64,000 nucleotides of DNA from GCA-003244245 sp963822695. GTDB taxonomy: Bacteria > Actinomycetota > Actinomycetes > Mycobacteriales > Pseudonocardiaceae. Made by a program: the position numbers and the translations under genes. This document shows positions 24,410 to 32,497 of the stretch, piece after piece. The notes under the pieces are model-generated. The model had not been told where the DNA came from. It did no database searches and was given only the letters and a program-made list of their open reading frames with translations. The DNA lies in assembly GCA_963822695.1 (NCBI GenBank), contig CAWGJH010000033.1, forward strand, positions 434,001 to 498,000, given 5' to 3'. Numbering within the stretch: position 1 is the stretch's first letter; every line of letters begins with the position of its first letter.

Positions 24410-26034
24410 GACCCACCACCTATCCGTCGCACCGCGACACGGAGCACCAGGACGTAGACGCCAAGCGCCACAACACCACCCAGGGGCAGCAGTGCGAGGT
24501 CGGCGAGCCGACCGCCGCCATGGAGCTGATCACCACCACTGACCTGGGCACACCACCACATCGCGGCAGCCACCGGCACCATCGCGACAGTGGCCACCAC
24601 CGCACCAGCCAACGCTCGGGGGTCCAGAAACCGCTCAGGCCGCATCACCCGACGCAACCGGGTCAACACCGTCCCCGCAGCGGCACACTCACTCACCAGA
24701 AGCGCCCCCACCAACCAGACCAGGCGCGACCCATCAGCCGGCAACCACAAGGCCACGACCGCGGCGAGGAGTATCACACCAAAAGCCACCTCACTCGCCC
24801 GGCGCGGAACACGATCATCCAACCGCGCGAACAACGCCTGACGACCAAGATCATGCACCCCACCCACCAGCTGAGCCACCGCCACCACCCCCAAACAGGT
24901 GGTCAGAGGCCCGATCAAAGCCGCATGACGCAGCTCACCATTGGCCAGAATGTTCGCGGTAGGTCCAGAATTCACCGCGAGCAACACCAACAACGGCACA
25001 CTGGCGATGACCGCGTACGACAAACCCTGCCGCCACGCCGAACCAAACGTCACCCCATCCTCACGATGAGCGGCATGCGCCAACCCAGGCAACGCAGCCA
25101 TCGACACCGCACGAGCACTGACATAAGACAACGAATAAAACACCGAATACGACAACTGCACCACGAACACACCACCGGGCACCGAACCAGCCAGCGCGAG
25201 CAACACATACATCGCCGCCGCCGGCCACGCCGCCACCCCCACCGAACGCACCAACCGGCGACTGACCACACGAACCTCAGCATCATGCCGCCACCGCATC
25301 GACGGCCACGTCAACAAACCCACCCGCGCGGTACCACACAACTGCAACACCGCATGCAACCCCACAGCCACCGTGCTCCCCACCCCCAGCACGACCACCA
25401 GATCAACCGGCACCCGCCCCACATCCAAGCCCGTCCCGTAATACCAACCGGCCACCACCACCGTCACAATCAAGACAACGTTCTCCACCGCTGGCGCACC
25501 CACCGCCAGCGCGAAACGCCCCCGAGCCTGCTGAGCAGCCATCCCCAGATGCGCCAACACATACAACAGAACCTGGGGCGCGACAAGCAGGACCAACAAC
25601 GTGGACAACCACACACCCCGCGCCCGGGCAACCGGATCCGGAATCCCAAAGGTCAACGTCCAGGCCACCACCGGCGAAAAAACCATCAACAGCGCAACCA
25701 CCACAACCGAGCGGGCGAGCAGCCACCCACTCACCCCACCCAGCACCTCCCGAGCCCGCACCCCACCACCAGCACCCACGGCACGGACCACACCGGGCAC
25801 CAACACCATCGCCAGCACCGGCCCGGCGATCGAGGTGAACACCAGGTTCGGGACGACGTAGCCGGTCTGGAAGGCATTCGCGAAATAAGTCGGGCCCAGC
25901 ACCGCCCCGATCACCACCACCCGCAACAACCCGGTGACCCTGCTGACCAGCGTCCAACCCGCAACAGTGGCCGAGTTCCGCGCTGTGGTGGTAGGGGGTT
26001 GGTCCTCGAGCGCTGTCACCGTTGCAGCGGCCAC
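24406..26034 (-). CDS. MurJ/Wzx-like lipid-linked oligosaccharide flippase (MOP superfamily)
   Basis: A 542-aa protein with about 14 membrane helices. The N-terminus is typical of the MviN/MurJ branch: VAGWTLVSRVTGLLRVVVIG, GPTYFANAFQTGYVVPNL, and later FVVQLSYSVFYSLSYVSARA. It would flip undecaprenyl-linked units to the outside. Being inside a polysaccharide locus it is more likely the flippase of this glycan than the essential peptidoglycan MurJ (inference). The coding region 24.6-25.8 kb uses a notably CA-rich plus strand (GT-rich sense strand), a local composition unlike its neighbours. The stop/start overlap with the Wzy-like gene is ATGA. Confidence 0.87.
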   Translation of the reverse strand: MAAATVTALEDQPPTTTARNSATVAGWTLVSRVTGLLRVVVIGAVLGPTYFANAFQTGYVVPNLVFTSIAGPVLAMVLVPGVVRAVGAGGGVRAREVLGGVSGWLLARSVVVVALLMVFSPVVAWTLTFGIPDPVARARGVWLSTLLVLLVAPQVLLYVLAHLGMAAQQARGRFALAVGAPAVENVVLIVTVVVAGWYYGTGLDVGRVPVDLVVVLGVGSTVAVGLHAVLQLCGTARVGLLTWPSMRWRHDAEVRVVSRRLVRSVGVAAWPAAAMYVLLALAGSVPGGVFVVQLSYSVFYSLSYVSARAVSMAALPGLAHAAHREDGVTFGSAWRQGLSYAVIASVPLLVLLAVNSGPTANILANGELRHAALIGPLTTCLGVVAVAQLVGGVHDLGRQALFARLDDRVPRRASEVAFGVILLAAVVALWLPADGSRLVWLVGALLVSECAAAGTVLTRLRRVMRPERFLDPRALAGAVVATVAMVPVAAAMWWCAQVSGGDQLHGGGRLADLALLPLGGVVALGVYVLVLRVAVRRIGGGS

Positions 26035-26044
26035 AGCCGGGCCC

Positions 26045-27019
26045 TCACGGCCTCATCCGGCGCCGCGCACTCACCGCCGCCATCGCACCGGCCACGATCA
26101 ATCCGACCAGCGCACCGGTGCCGGCCGCGATCAACGGCTGCGGGAACACCGGGTCAGGCAGCGAATAGGGCAGCGTCAGCAACTGGGCGTCCGGTCCCGC
26201 CTCACCGCTGAGATTGCGCTCATCGATCTTGGCCTGGATCGCCTTCTCCCGGTCCAACGATGCGGTGAGCTGAGCCCGGGCGTCGTTGAGCGAAGTCTGG
26301 GTCGCGGTTCCGGCCAACACCGCAGTGGTGAGTTGCTGCACCCGCGTTTGGATCTGGGTGGTGTTCGCGTGGGCGTCAGCGAGCTGGGTGTCGAGGTTCA
26401 AGGTAGCTCCACTGGGCTGGCGGATGAGCGTCAGATACCCGTCCATGACGGCCTGCAGCGTCTGCATCGCAGCCAGCTTGCTGGGACCGTCGGCCTCGAC
26501 CTGGATGACCTCGCTGTTGTCCAGGACCGTCACACTGACGTCCTTATCGAGGTCCTTGAACTGCCGGCCCTGCTTCTGTGCGACCGGCCCGAGCACGTTC
26601 CGGCTCTTCAGAAACACCAGCTGGTTGCTGAGCTGACGATCCTGCCGAAGCGGGTCGCCACCCTGCTGGTTCTGGCTGATGTTGTAAAGGATCTCCGCCC
26701 GGGCTCCGTAGGTTTTCGGCAAGACCAGCGCACCGACCAGCCCAGCGGCAGTGCCAAGCAGGATGATCGTCAACCCCAGCAGTACCAGGCGCGTTGTCAA
26801 CCAGCCGCCACCGCGGTCTTCGCTGGGATTCTCGAGCTGACCCGCCGAACGCTGCGGCGGCACGTGACCGGTCCCCAGGGACCGCTCCAGTTGCGCTTCG
26901 TGTCCCAATTGCTCTTCGTGGCGCAGGTGCTCTTCGTGGCGCAGTTGCTCTTCGTGACCCATCGAACGTCCATTCGACTCGCTAGCCCCGTATTGGAAGA
27001 CATGGGGAACGTTCGTCAC
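26045..27019 (-). CDS. Wzz-like chain-length determinant (polysaccharide co-polymerase)
   Basis: A 324-aa protein from the GTG at 27019, chosen because it overlaps the aminotransferase stop (GTGA). Two transmembrane helices (about 85-108 and 292-315) bracket an external domain with VLPKTYGARAEILYN, the Wzz N-domain strand, and a long coiled-coil region (about 190-265, TQIQTRVQQLTTAVL). The cytoplasmic N-terminus carries an unusual charged repeat, HEEQLRHEEHLRHEEQLGHE, from repeated DNA. No tyrosine-kinase domain is attached. It would set polymer length together with the Wzy-like protein downstream. Confidence 0.83.
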   Translation of the reverse strand: MTNVPHVFQYGASESNGRSMGHEEQLRHEEHLRHEEQLGHEAQLERSLGTGHVPPQRSAGQLENPSEDRGGGWLTTRLVLLGLTIILLGTAAGLVGALVLPKTYGARAEILYNISQNQQGGDPLRQDRQLSNQLVFLKSRNVLGPVAQKQGRQFKDLDKDVSVTVLDNSEVIQVEADGPSKLAAMQTLQAVMDGYLTLIRQPSGATLNLDTQLADAHANTTQIQTRVQQLTTAVLAGTATQTSLNDARAQLTASLDREKAIQAKIDERNLSGEAGPDAQLLTLPYSLPDPVFPQPLIAAGTGALVGLIVAGAMAAVSARRRMRP

Positions 27020-28161
27020 AGCGCACCTCCGAGCACATCGCAGACCCGCGCAACCTGCTCGATGGTCAGGGTGGGGGACATGGGTAGGGAGAGAATCCGA
27101 CTGGCCGCGTGCTCTGCTATTGGCAGTTTCTGGGCGACCGGCACCGGCTCGTGGAGTGTGGCAAGGGCCGGCTGCTGATGGCAGGGTATTGGGTAGTGCA
27201 CGCCCCACCCGATACCGGCCGCAGTGAGCGCGTCACTGACTGCGCGGCGATCGTCGACCTGGATGACCGCCAGGTGGTACACCGGCTCGGCGCCAGGCTG
27301 CACCGATACCGGCGTGCAGTGCTGCGGCAGCATCTCGCGGTAGGCCGCCATCGCCGCCGCGCGCCGGGCATTGCCGGCATCCAGCCACGGCAGCTTGGCT
27401 GACAGCAGCGCCGCCTGCAGCGTGTCGAGCCTGCTGTTTCGCCCAGCCAGGTCGTGCAGGTAGCGATCGGCTGCGGATCGCCCGTGATTGGCGATGCTGC
27501 GGATCCGGTCGGCCAGGGCGAGATCGCTGGTGACCACCGCGCCGCCGTCACCCAGGGCGCCGAGGTTCTTGCCGGGATAAAAGCTGAACCCGGCGGCGAT
27601 GCCCACACTGCCTGCGGGTCTGCCCTGGTGCCGAGCGCCGTGTGCCTGCGCGGCGTCCTCGATGAGGGCGAGCCCGTGCGCCGCGGCGATCGCCGAGATT
27701 GGCGCGGGGTCCACCATCTGGCCGTACAAGTGCACGGGAATGATCGCGGCTGTCAAGCTGTTGATCGCAGCAACCGCCGCGGCTGGATCGATGAGCAGGG
27801 TGTCGGGGCACACATCGACGAACCGAGGCCGCGCACCGGTCGCGCAGACCGCCTCGGCTGTCGCGATGAACGTATTCGTGGGGACAATGACCTCGTCGCC
27901 ACGCCCGATCCCTAGGCCACTGAGGATGAGTTCCAGGGCATCGGTTCCGTTGGCCACTCCGATGCAGGCCTTGGTTCCACAGTAGGTCGCGAATTCACGC
28001 TCAAAGCGCTCGACCTCGGGGCCGCCGACGAAGTGACCGTGGTCCATGACGGTCTTCCAGGCGAGGTCGAACTCCTCGCGCAACCCGTTGTTGACACCGT
28101 GAAGGTCCAAAAAAGGGACGCGGAAAGGAACATCGGAAGGGATGCTGCCGCCACCGGTCAT
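27016..28161 (-). CDS. DegT/DnrJ/EryC1/StrS sugar aminotransferase (WbpE-like)
   Basis: A 381-aa PLP-dependent aminotransferase acting on nucleotide keto-sugars. The start is the ATG at 28159-28161, which overlaps the oxidoreductase stop; the longer frame to 28323 is a read-through of that gene. Key parts are VPFLDLHGVNNGLREEF, GVANGTDALEL, EVIVPTNTF, the PLP aspartate in LIEDAAQAHG, and the Schiff-base lysine in SFYPGKNLGALGDGG. In known pathways an oxidoreductase of the WbpB type makes the 3-keto-UDP-uronic acid and this enzyme then installs the 3-amino group. The order and overlap here fit that pair. Confidence 0.9.
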   Translation of the reverse strand: MTGGGSIPSDVPFRVPFLDLHGVNNGLREEFDLAWKTVMDHGHFVGGPEVERFEREFATYCGTKACIGVANGTDALELILSGLGIGRGDEVIVPTNTFIATAEAVCATGARPRFVDVCPDTLLIDPAAAVAAINSLTAAIIPVHLYGQMVDPAPISAIAAAHGLALIEDAAQAHGARHQGRPAGSVGIAAGFSFYPGKNLGALGDGGAVVTSDLALADRIRSIANHGRSAADRYLHDLAGRNSRLDTLQAALLSAKLPWLDAGNARRAAAMAAYREMLPQHCTPVSVQPGAEPVYHLAVIQVDDRRAVSDALTAAGIGWGVHYPIPCHQQPALATLHEPVPVAQKLPIAEHAASRILSLPMSPTLTIEQVARVCDVLGGAL

Positions 28162-29294
28162 GAGGCCACCCCCCGCACCAGGTCCGCCCCGGCCGGGTCG
28201 ATGCTGCCAGCGACGAAGGCTGGGCGCCCAGTGGCCTCCGCAACGTCGGTGGCGGCGAGGACTCGGACGATGTCCAGCCCGCGCTCGCCGGATGTGTTCG
28301 GTGTGGCCCCGGTACGAATGCATTCGATGAAGTGGCTATCCTGAACTAGAAGCGGCTCGTTGAACTGAATATATGGCGAGACGATGTCTCCGGTTCGATA
28401 GGAAACCGGCATGGCGTGCGACTCGCCATGGTCGTCGGGATCGGTCGGATCGACGCCGATGTCGTACACCCTGATACGCTCATTGTCCGACATATCGTCG
28501 TAGACGGCCATTTTACGTTCCCCGACAACGGTGACCCGCCGGACCTTGCACGGATCCAACCAGCTCACGTGCACGAACGCGTGGGTGCCCGCCTGCTCGA
28601 AGTCCAGTCGCAGGTAAGCCACATCGGCGTGGCGGTTTCCGACATGCCGTTTGGCCCATACCCAGGTAGTCCTGGGAACCTCGTCGAGCAAGAACGATGC
28701 GATCGAGATGTCGTGCGGAGCGAGGTCCCAGATGACGTTGCAGTCGCGCTGGTACTTGCCCAAACTCAGCCGAGCGGCGTCGATGTAGAGGATCCTGCCG
28801 AGCTCACCGGAATCGATGATCTCCTTCAGCTTCCAGACGGCCGCATTGTACTCGAAGGTATGTCCCGCCATCAGGTGCACGCCGCTGGCCGCCGCCGCGT
28901 CGACCATTTCCTGCGCATCCTCGACCGTCGTGGCCAGTGGCTTCTCCACCAGGGCGTGCCGCCCGTGGCGCAGCGCTTGCAGCGCGACCGCGGCGTGCGT
29001 GGTCGGCGGGGTCGCGACGACCACCGCGTCCACCCGTCCCAGCACGTCGTCGAGTTGGAGTGCCGATTCCGCCGATGGGTAGCTTCGCCTCGCCTCCGCG
29101 ATCCGCTCCGGATCCTCCTCGACGATGGTCACCTGCACACCCGGCATGCTGCTGAGCACCCGCATGTGCTTGGAGCCCCAGTAGCCATAGCCCACCACCG
29201 CCACGCGAACGTCGGGATCCAATGCCGTGAAACCTCCCGATTCGCGGTCAGCAAGGGTTGCTGCCGATTGGGTGGTACCTGCAACGAATTTCAT
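28158..29294 (-). CDS. Gfo/Idh/MocA family oxidoreductase (WbpB/WlbA-like)
   Basis: A 378-aa NAD-dependent oxidoreductase, first gene of the minus-strand polysaccharide operon. The start ATG at 29294 follows GGGGGC, and the upstream frame to 29489 is AT-richer and lacks family character. The Rossmann motif is VAVVGYGYWGSKH, then VVATPPTTHAAVALQALRHG and the conserved EKP (HALVEKPLA), followed by AGHTFEYNAA and the active-site DLAPHDISI. It probably oxidises C3 of a UDP-sugar so that the aminotransferase, whose start overlaps its stop, can add an amino group. The likely product is a 3-amino sugar acid (inference). Confidence 0.9.
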   Translation of the reverse strand: MKFVAGTTQSAATLADRESGGFTALDPDVRVAVVGYGYWGSKHMRVLSSMPGVQVTIVEEDPERIAEARRSYPSAESALQLDDVLGRVDAVVVATPPTTHAAVALQALRHGRHALVEKPLATTVEDAQEMVDAAAASGVHLMAGHTFEYNAAVWKLKEIIDSGELGRILYIDAARLSLGKYQRDCNVIWDLAPHDISIASFLLDEVPRTTWVWAKRHVGNRHADVAYLRLDFEQAGTHAFVHVSWLDPCKVRRVTVVGERKMAVYDDMSDNERIRVYDIGVDPTDPDDHGESHAMPVSYRTGDIVSPYIQFNEPLLVQDSHFIECIRTGATPNTSGERGLDIVRVLAATDVAEATGRPAFVAGSIDPAGADLVRGVAS

Positions 29295-29597
29295 CGAGAC
29301 GGGCCCCCTGCCGTGACTCGAGATGTCTGCCGACAACGTGAATGTTCCGGAACGCACAGAAAAGTGAGCACGCCTCACGACCGACCGGGTCCCCGGTGAG
29401 CCGCACTCACCCTCTCGTACAGTGGGTTCGCCCCTCCCCACAGTGCGTATATCTACCGCCCACTGCCAGTCGTTACCTGGCGAGCACAACCCTCAAGAGT
29501 TTCACCCAAATGGAGTAACAAGCTTCCTCAGCGTGTTGGATGCGGGTAGCCACCGACCAATGACCCAGTGAAGTACCGGTGCTCCAGCATGCCTTGC
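29295..29597. other. Promoter region of the minus-strand polysaccharide operon
   Basis: About 300 bp without a convincing gene, between the oxidoreductase start and the hairpin at 29598. It is locally AT-richer near 29520-29580 and should hold the operon promoter. I see no clear repeated operator. Confidence 0.4.
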
Positions 29598-29640
29598 AGG
29601 GCGGGTCCTGCTGCTGCCAGGGCTGGCAGGACACCGCCCT
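29598..29640 (-). terminator. Strong hairpin downstream of the desaturase gene
   Basis: The arms AGGGCGG-GTCCTGC (29598-29611) and GCAGGAC-ACCGCCCT (29626-29640) pair with one bulged base around a 14-nt loop. It lies 22 bp past the desaturase stop codon on the minus strand and before the promoter region of the polysaccharide operon. There is no T-tract, which is usual for actinobacterial terminators. Confidence 0.6.
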
Positions 29641-29662
29641 CAGGACACCGGTAGGTAGCGAC

Positions 29663-30601
29663 TCACACCCTTGCCGCGATCTTGGCCAACCGCTGCGGGG
29701 TCGGCCAGCGCACGTTCCACACCCAACCGAACTTCTCGAATAACCAGATTACCCGGGCCGAGATGTCGATCTGCCCCCGGAGCACGCCGTGCCGGGCCGA
29801 TGTCGGATCGGCATGGTGCAGGTTGTGCCAGGATTCCCCCGCGGACAGGATCGCCATCGGCCAGAAGTTCGCGGCCCTGTCGCGCGAGGCGAACGGTCGG
29901 TTGCCGATCATGTGGCAGACCGAGTTCACTGCCCAGGTGACATGGTGCAGGAACGAGACCCTCACCAACCCAGCCCAGAACAGCCCGGTCAGCAAGGCCC
30001 ACCAGGACCAGGCCACCAACCCGCCAACGATCCCCGGCAGCACGAGCCAGATCCCGGTCCACAGCCAGAACAACTTACTGACCCGCACCATCGTCGGGTC
30101 GGCCAGCAGATCTGGGACGAACCGGCGCGGATTGGTCAGGTCTCGGTTGAACAGCCAGCCCATATGGGCATGCCAGAAACCCCTGGCCACCGCAATCGGT
30201 GAGGTGCCGAACAGCCACGGCGAATGCGGGTCACCCTCCTTGTCGGAGTACGCATGATGCCGCCGGTGATCAGCCACCCAATTCAGCAGCGGGCCCTGCA
30301 TGGCGGTGCTGCCCAACACCGCCAGACTCACCCGCAACCACCGCCTAGCCTTGAACGAACCATGGGTGAAGTAGCGGTGGAACCCGACGGTCACCCCCAG
30401 CAGACTGACGAAGTAGCTGACCGCGAACAACGCGATGTCCACCCAGCCCAGCCCCCACCCCCAGGCGACCGGCACCGCGACCATCAGGGCCAGCATGGGG
30501 GCGAGCACGAAGGTGTACACGAGAAGGTGCGGCCCCCACGTCCGCTGACCCAAGAGAACCGGCTCGGGCTCCGTGTGCTGCTGGTCGGCGGTCAGCGTCA
30601 T
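29663..30601 (-). CDS. Membrane fatty acyl-CoA desaturase (delta-9 type)
   Basis: A 312-aa desaturase. The ATG at 30601 has GAGGAG nine bases upstream; a longer frame to 30643 has no such site. The three histidine boxes that bind the di-iron centre are HRYFTH, HRRHHAYSD and WHNLHHAD, spaced by two pairs of membrane helices (about 28-68 and 165-205). It would introduce a double bond into membrane fatty acids using ferredoxin or another electron donor; no reductase is adjacent. It is transcribed away from the tRNA gene. Confidence 0.93.
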   Translation of the reverse strand: MTLTADQQHTEPEPVLLGQRTWGPHLLVYTFVLAPMLALMVAVPVAWGWGLGWVDIALFAVSYFVSLLGVTVGFHRYFTHGSFKARRWLRVSLAVLGSTAMQGPLLNWVADHRRHHAYSDKEGDPHSPWLFGTSPIAVARGFWHAHMGWLFNRDLTNPRRFVPDLLADPTMVRVSKLFWLWTGIWLVLPGIVGGLVAWSWWALLTGLFWAGLVRVSFLHHVTWAVNSVCHMIGNRPFASRDRAANFWPMAILSAGESWHNLHHADPTSARHGVLRGQIDISARVIWLFEKFGWVWNVRWPTPQRLAKIAARV

Positions 30602-30743
30602 CGGCCGGTACTCCTCATGTCGGCTGGCGCGGACGGCAGCCACGCCGCGGCGGATGCCATCATGCTTGCACCCGTGGCGGAACCGCAGGTGGCGCTCATG
30701 GCATAACTAACTGAACCGTAGATTATCTACCCGATGCCCGTCA

Positions 30744-30773
30744 CGACACGCCGCGCTACTGGTGGGCGTGTCG
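30744..30773. repeat. 9-bp inverted repeat upstream of tRNA-Gln
   Basis: The arms CGACACGCC (30744-30752) and GGCGTGTCG (30765-30773) pair perfectly around 12 bases. It lies between the divergent desaturase and tRNA genes and may be an operator or a stray hairpin. Confidence 0.3.
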
Positions 30774-30887
30774 AGCGTGTCTGCGCCCAGCGTCGGCTCG
30801 GCGGGTCCCCAGAACACTGGGAGGGGCTGCGCTGATGCGAGCGGAGCGGCCATGTCACGATGTGTGTGCGGGTCCGCGGCCCGCCAG

Positions 30888-30958
30888 TCCGCCGTAGTGT
30901 AAAGGCAGCACCTCGGATTTTGGTTCCGATGGTCCAGGTTCGAATCCTGGCGGCGGAG
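30888..30958 (+). tRNA. tRNA-Gln (UUG)
   Basis: A 71-nt tRNA without encoded CCA. The acceptor stem TCCGCCG pairs with CGGCGGA. The anticodon stem CGGA/TCCG encloses the seven-base loop TTTTGGT, so the anticodon is TTG, glutamine. The T-arm is CCAGG-TTCGAAT-CCTGG, and the discriminator base is G. No other tRNA is adjacent. Confidence 0.95.
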
Positions 30959-30980
30959 CGGGCACAGCAGGTAGCGATGA

Positions 30981-31003
30981 CCTACGCATCGTGATGAAAA
31001 TAG
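30981..31003 (+). repeat. Copy B of the 23-bp direct repeat flanking the polysaccharide locus
   Basis: Matches 8252-8274 in 19 of 23 positions, same orientation. It starts 23 bp after the tRNA-Gln gene and runs into three tandem 11-bp repeats ahead of the MacB-like permease gene. Confidence 0.4.
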
Positions 31004-31035
31004 GGAACTCGCTGGGAACTGGCTGGGAACTCGCT
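31003..31035 (+). promoter_or_regulatory. Three tandem 11-bp repeats (GGGAACTSGCT)
   Basis: GGGAACTCGCT, GGGAACTGGCT and GGGAACTCGCT follow each other without gaps, with one variable base. The period is about one helical turn, as in arrays of transcription-factor sites. The array lies about 95 bp upstream of the permease start. Confidence 0.45.
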
Positions 31036-31128
31036 GCACTTCTTGCACACGGCGCCGATGACCGGTTATTCCTGAGGGGTGTCCTTGACGGAAAAAGGGG
31101 CTCCGCGGAATCGGCCGAAGGTCAGCAA

Positions 31129-32397
31129 ATGAGCCTGCGAGAAGCATTACTCATCGCGCTACGCGCGTTGCGCGCCCACCGGCTGCGCTCCACGCTGACC
31201 ATGCTCGGCCTCATCATCGGAGTCGCCGCGGTGGTCCTGCTGGCCGCCTGCGGCCAAGGGGTGAAGAACTCGGTCGATGCCCGCATCGAACCGGTGGCCA
31301 ACAACATCACCATCGTGCCGAAGACCGCCGACATCCCCGGGGGTCCACCCGCGCATAATCTGACCGACGCCGACGCCTTCGCGCTGCAGGGGGCACCCGA
31401 CATCGCCACCGTCACCCCAGCTGTCACCGGCGCAGCCGCCGGTACCACCAGCACCGGAACGGTGGTCGAGACCAACACCGTCCAGTTCCGCTCGGCGAAC
31501 ATCATCGGCACCACGGACATCTGGGTCGCGACGAACAACCGGGACCTCACGGCGGGGTCGTTCTTCGACCAGACCCAGGCACGCTCCGCCGCCAGGGTGG
31601 TGGTCCTGGGTCCCACCGTCGCGACTACCCTTTTCGGTCATAGCCCCACAGCGGCGCTGGGCCAGACAGTCCAGATCAACCATGCACCCTTCCGGGTCAT
31701 CGGTGTGATGCAGAGCTACGGCCAGCAGCTTGACAACACTGCGGTCATGCCGCTGAGCACCGCCCGCCGGTACATCTTCGGCTACGGCGTCGGCAGCACC
31801 GGCAACGAACTCAACCAGATCACCGTGCAAGCCCCCCAACAGACCGCCGTGCCCGCCGCCATGGCCGAGATAACCCGCATCCTCGACGCCCGGCACCACA
31901 TCACGGACCCCCGGCTGCGGGACTTCCAAGTTCAATCCCTGGGATCCCGGCTCACGAGCTTCAACCAGATCGTGAGCATCCTGGTCCTGTTCACCCCGGC
32001 CGTCGCCGCGCTCTCGCTGGTGGTCGGCGGTATCGGAGTCCTGAACATCATGCTGGTCTCGGTCACCGAACGAACCCGGGAGATCGGGATCCGCAAAGCG
32101 ATCGGCGCCACCAGCCGCGCCATCCTCGAACAGTTCCTCATCGAGTCCATCGTCCTGGCCGGCCTCGGTGGGCTCATCGGCGTCGGCGTCGGGATCGGGC
32201 TGTCCCTGCTCGCCGGCACCCTCGCACCGGCCCTCGACCCCTCCTCCGGCGTCTTCGCCGGGTTCGCCCCCGTCTTGTCCGTCCTGCCCGTCGCGGCATC
32301 CTTCGCGATCAGTCTCGTGATCGGGCTCATCGCCGGCGGCTACCCGGCCTACCGCGCCGCCCGACTACTTCCCATTCAAGCCCTCAGATACCAATAA
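31129..32397 (+). CDS. MacB/FtsX-type ABC transporter permease
   Basis: A 422-aa permease. The ATG at 31129 is chosen because the MacB N-terminus begins there (SLREALLIALRALRAHRLR, then the first helix TMLGLIIGVAAVVLLAA). A large external domain of about 240 residues (about 45-285) follows and then three helices (about 295-325, 345-372, 385-410). The LNIMLVSVTERTREIGIRKA block is the FtsX-domain signature. The family couples ATP hydrolysis by a MacB-type ATPase to work on envelope substrates. No ATPase gene is adjacent; the matching one is at 6819-7511, 24 kb away. Confidence 0.9.
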   Translation: MSLREALLIALRALRAHRLRSTLTMLGLIIGVAAVVLLAACGQGVKNSVDARIEPVANNITIVPKTADIPGGPPAHNLTDADAFALQGAPDIATVTPAVTGAAAGTTSTGTVVETNTVQFRSANIIGTTDIWVATNNRDLTAGSFFDQTQARSAARVVVLGPTVATTLFGHSPTAALGQTVQINHAPFRVIGVMQSYGQQLDNTAVMPLSTARRYIFGYGVGSTGNELNQITVQAPQQTAVPAAMAEITRILDARHHITDPRLRDFQVQSLGSRLTSFNQIVSILVLFTPAVAALSLVVGGIGVLNIMLVSVTERTREIGIRKAIGATSRAILEQFLIESIVLAGLGGLIGVGVGIGLSLLAGTLAPALDPSSGVFAGFAPVLSVLPVAASFAISLVIGLIAGGYPAYRAARLLPIQALRYQ

Positions 32398-32497
32398 CAC
32401 ACTGTGCTCCCAGTTGCGGCGCCTGCCCGCCACCTGTTCCCCGGCGTTTCCGGGTCCGCCCAACTCCACACCTCGTGTGACACAAGAGGAAATTAAA

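Noticed and set aside
24520..26211. 563-aa plus-strand ORF, Arg/His/Thr/Pro-rich
   Set aside because: It is the shadow of the GT-rich MurJ/Wzx-like gene on the opposite strand; no start context, no domain, no sensible composition.
30991..31128. 46-codon N-terminal extension of the MacB-like permease
   Set aside because: It is translated from the 11-bp repeats and lacks family similarity; the true permease N-terminus with its first helix begins at 31129.
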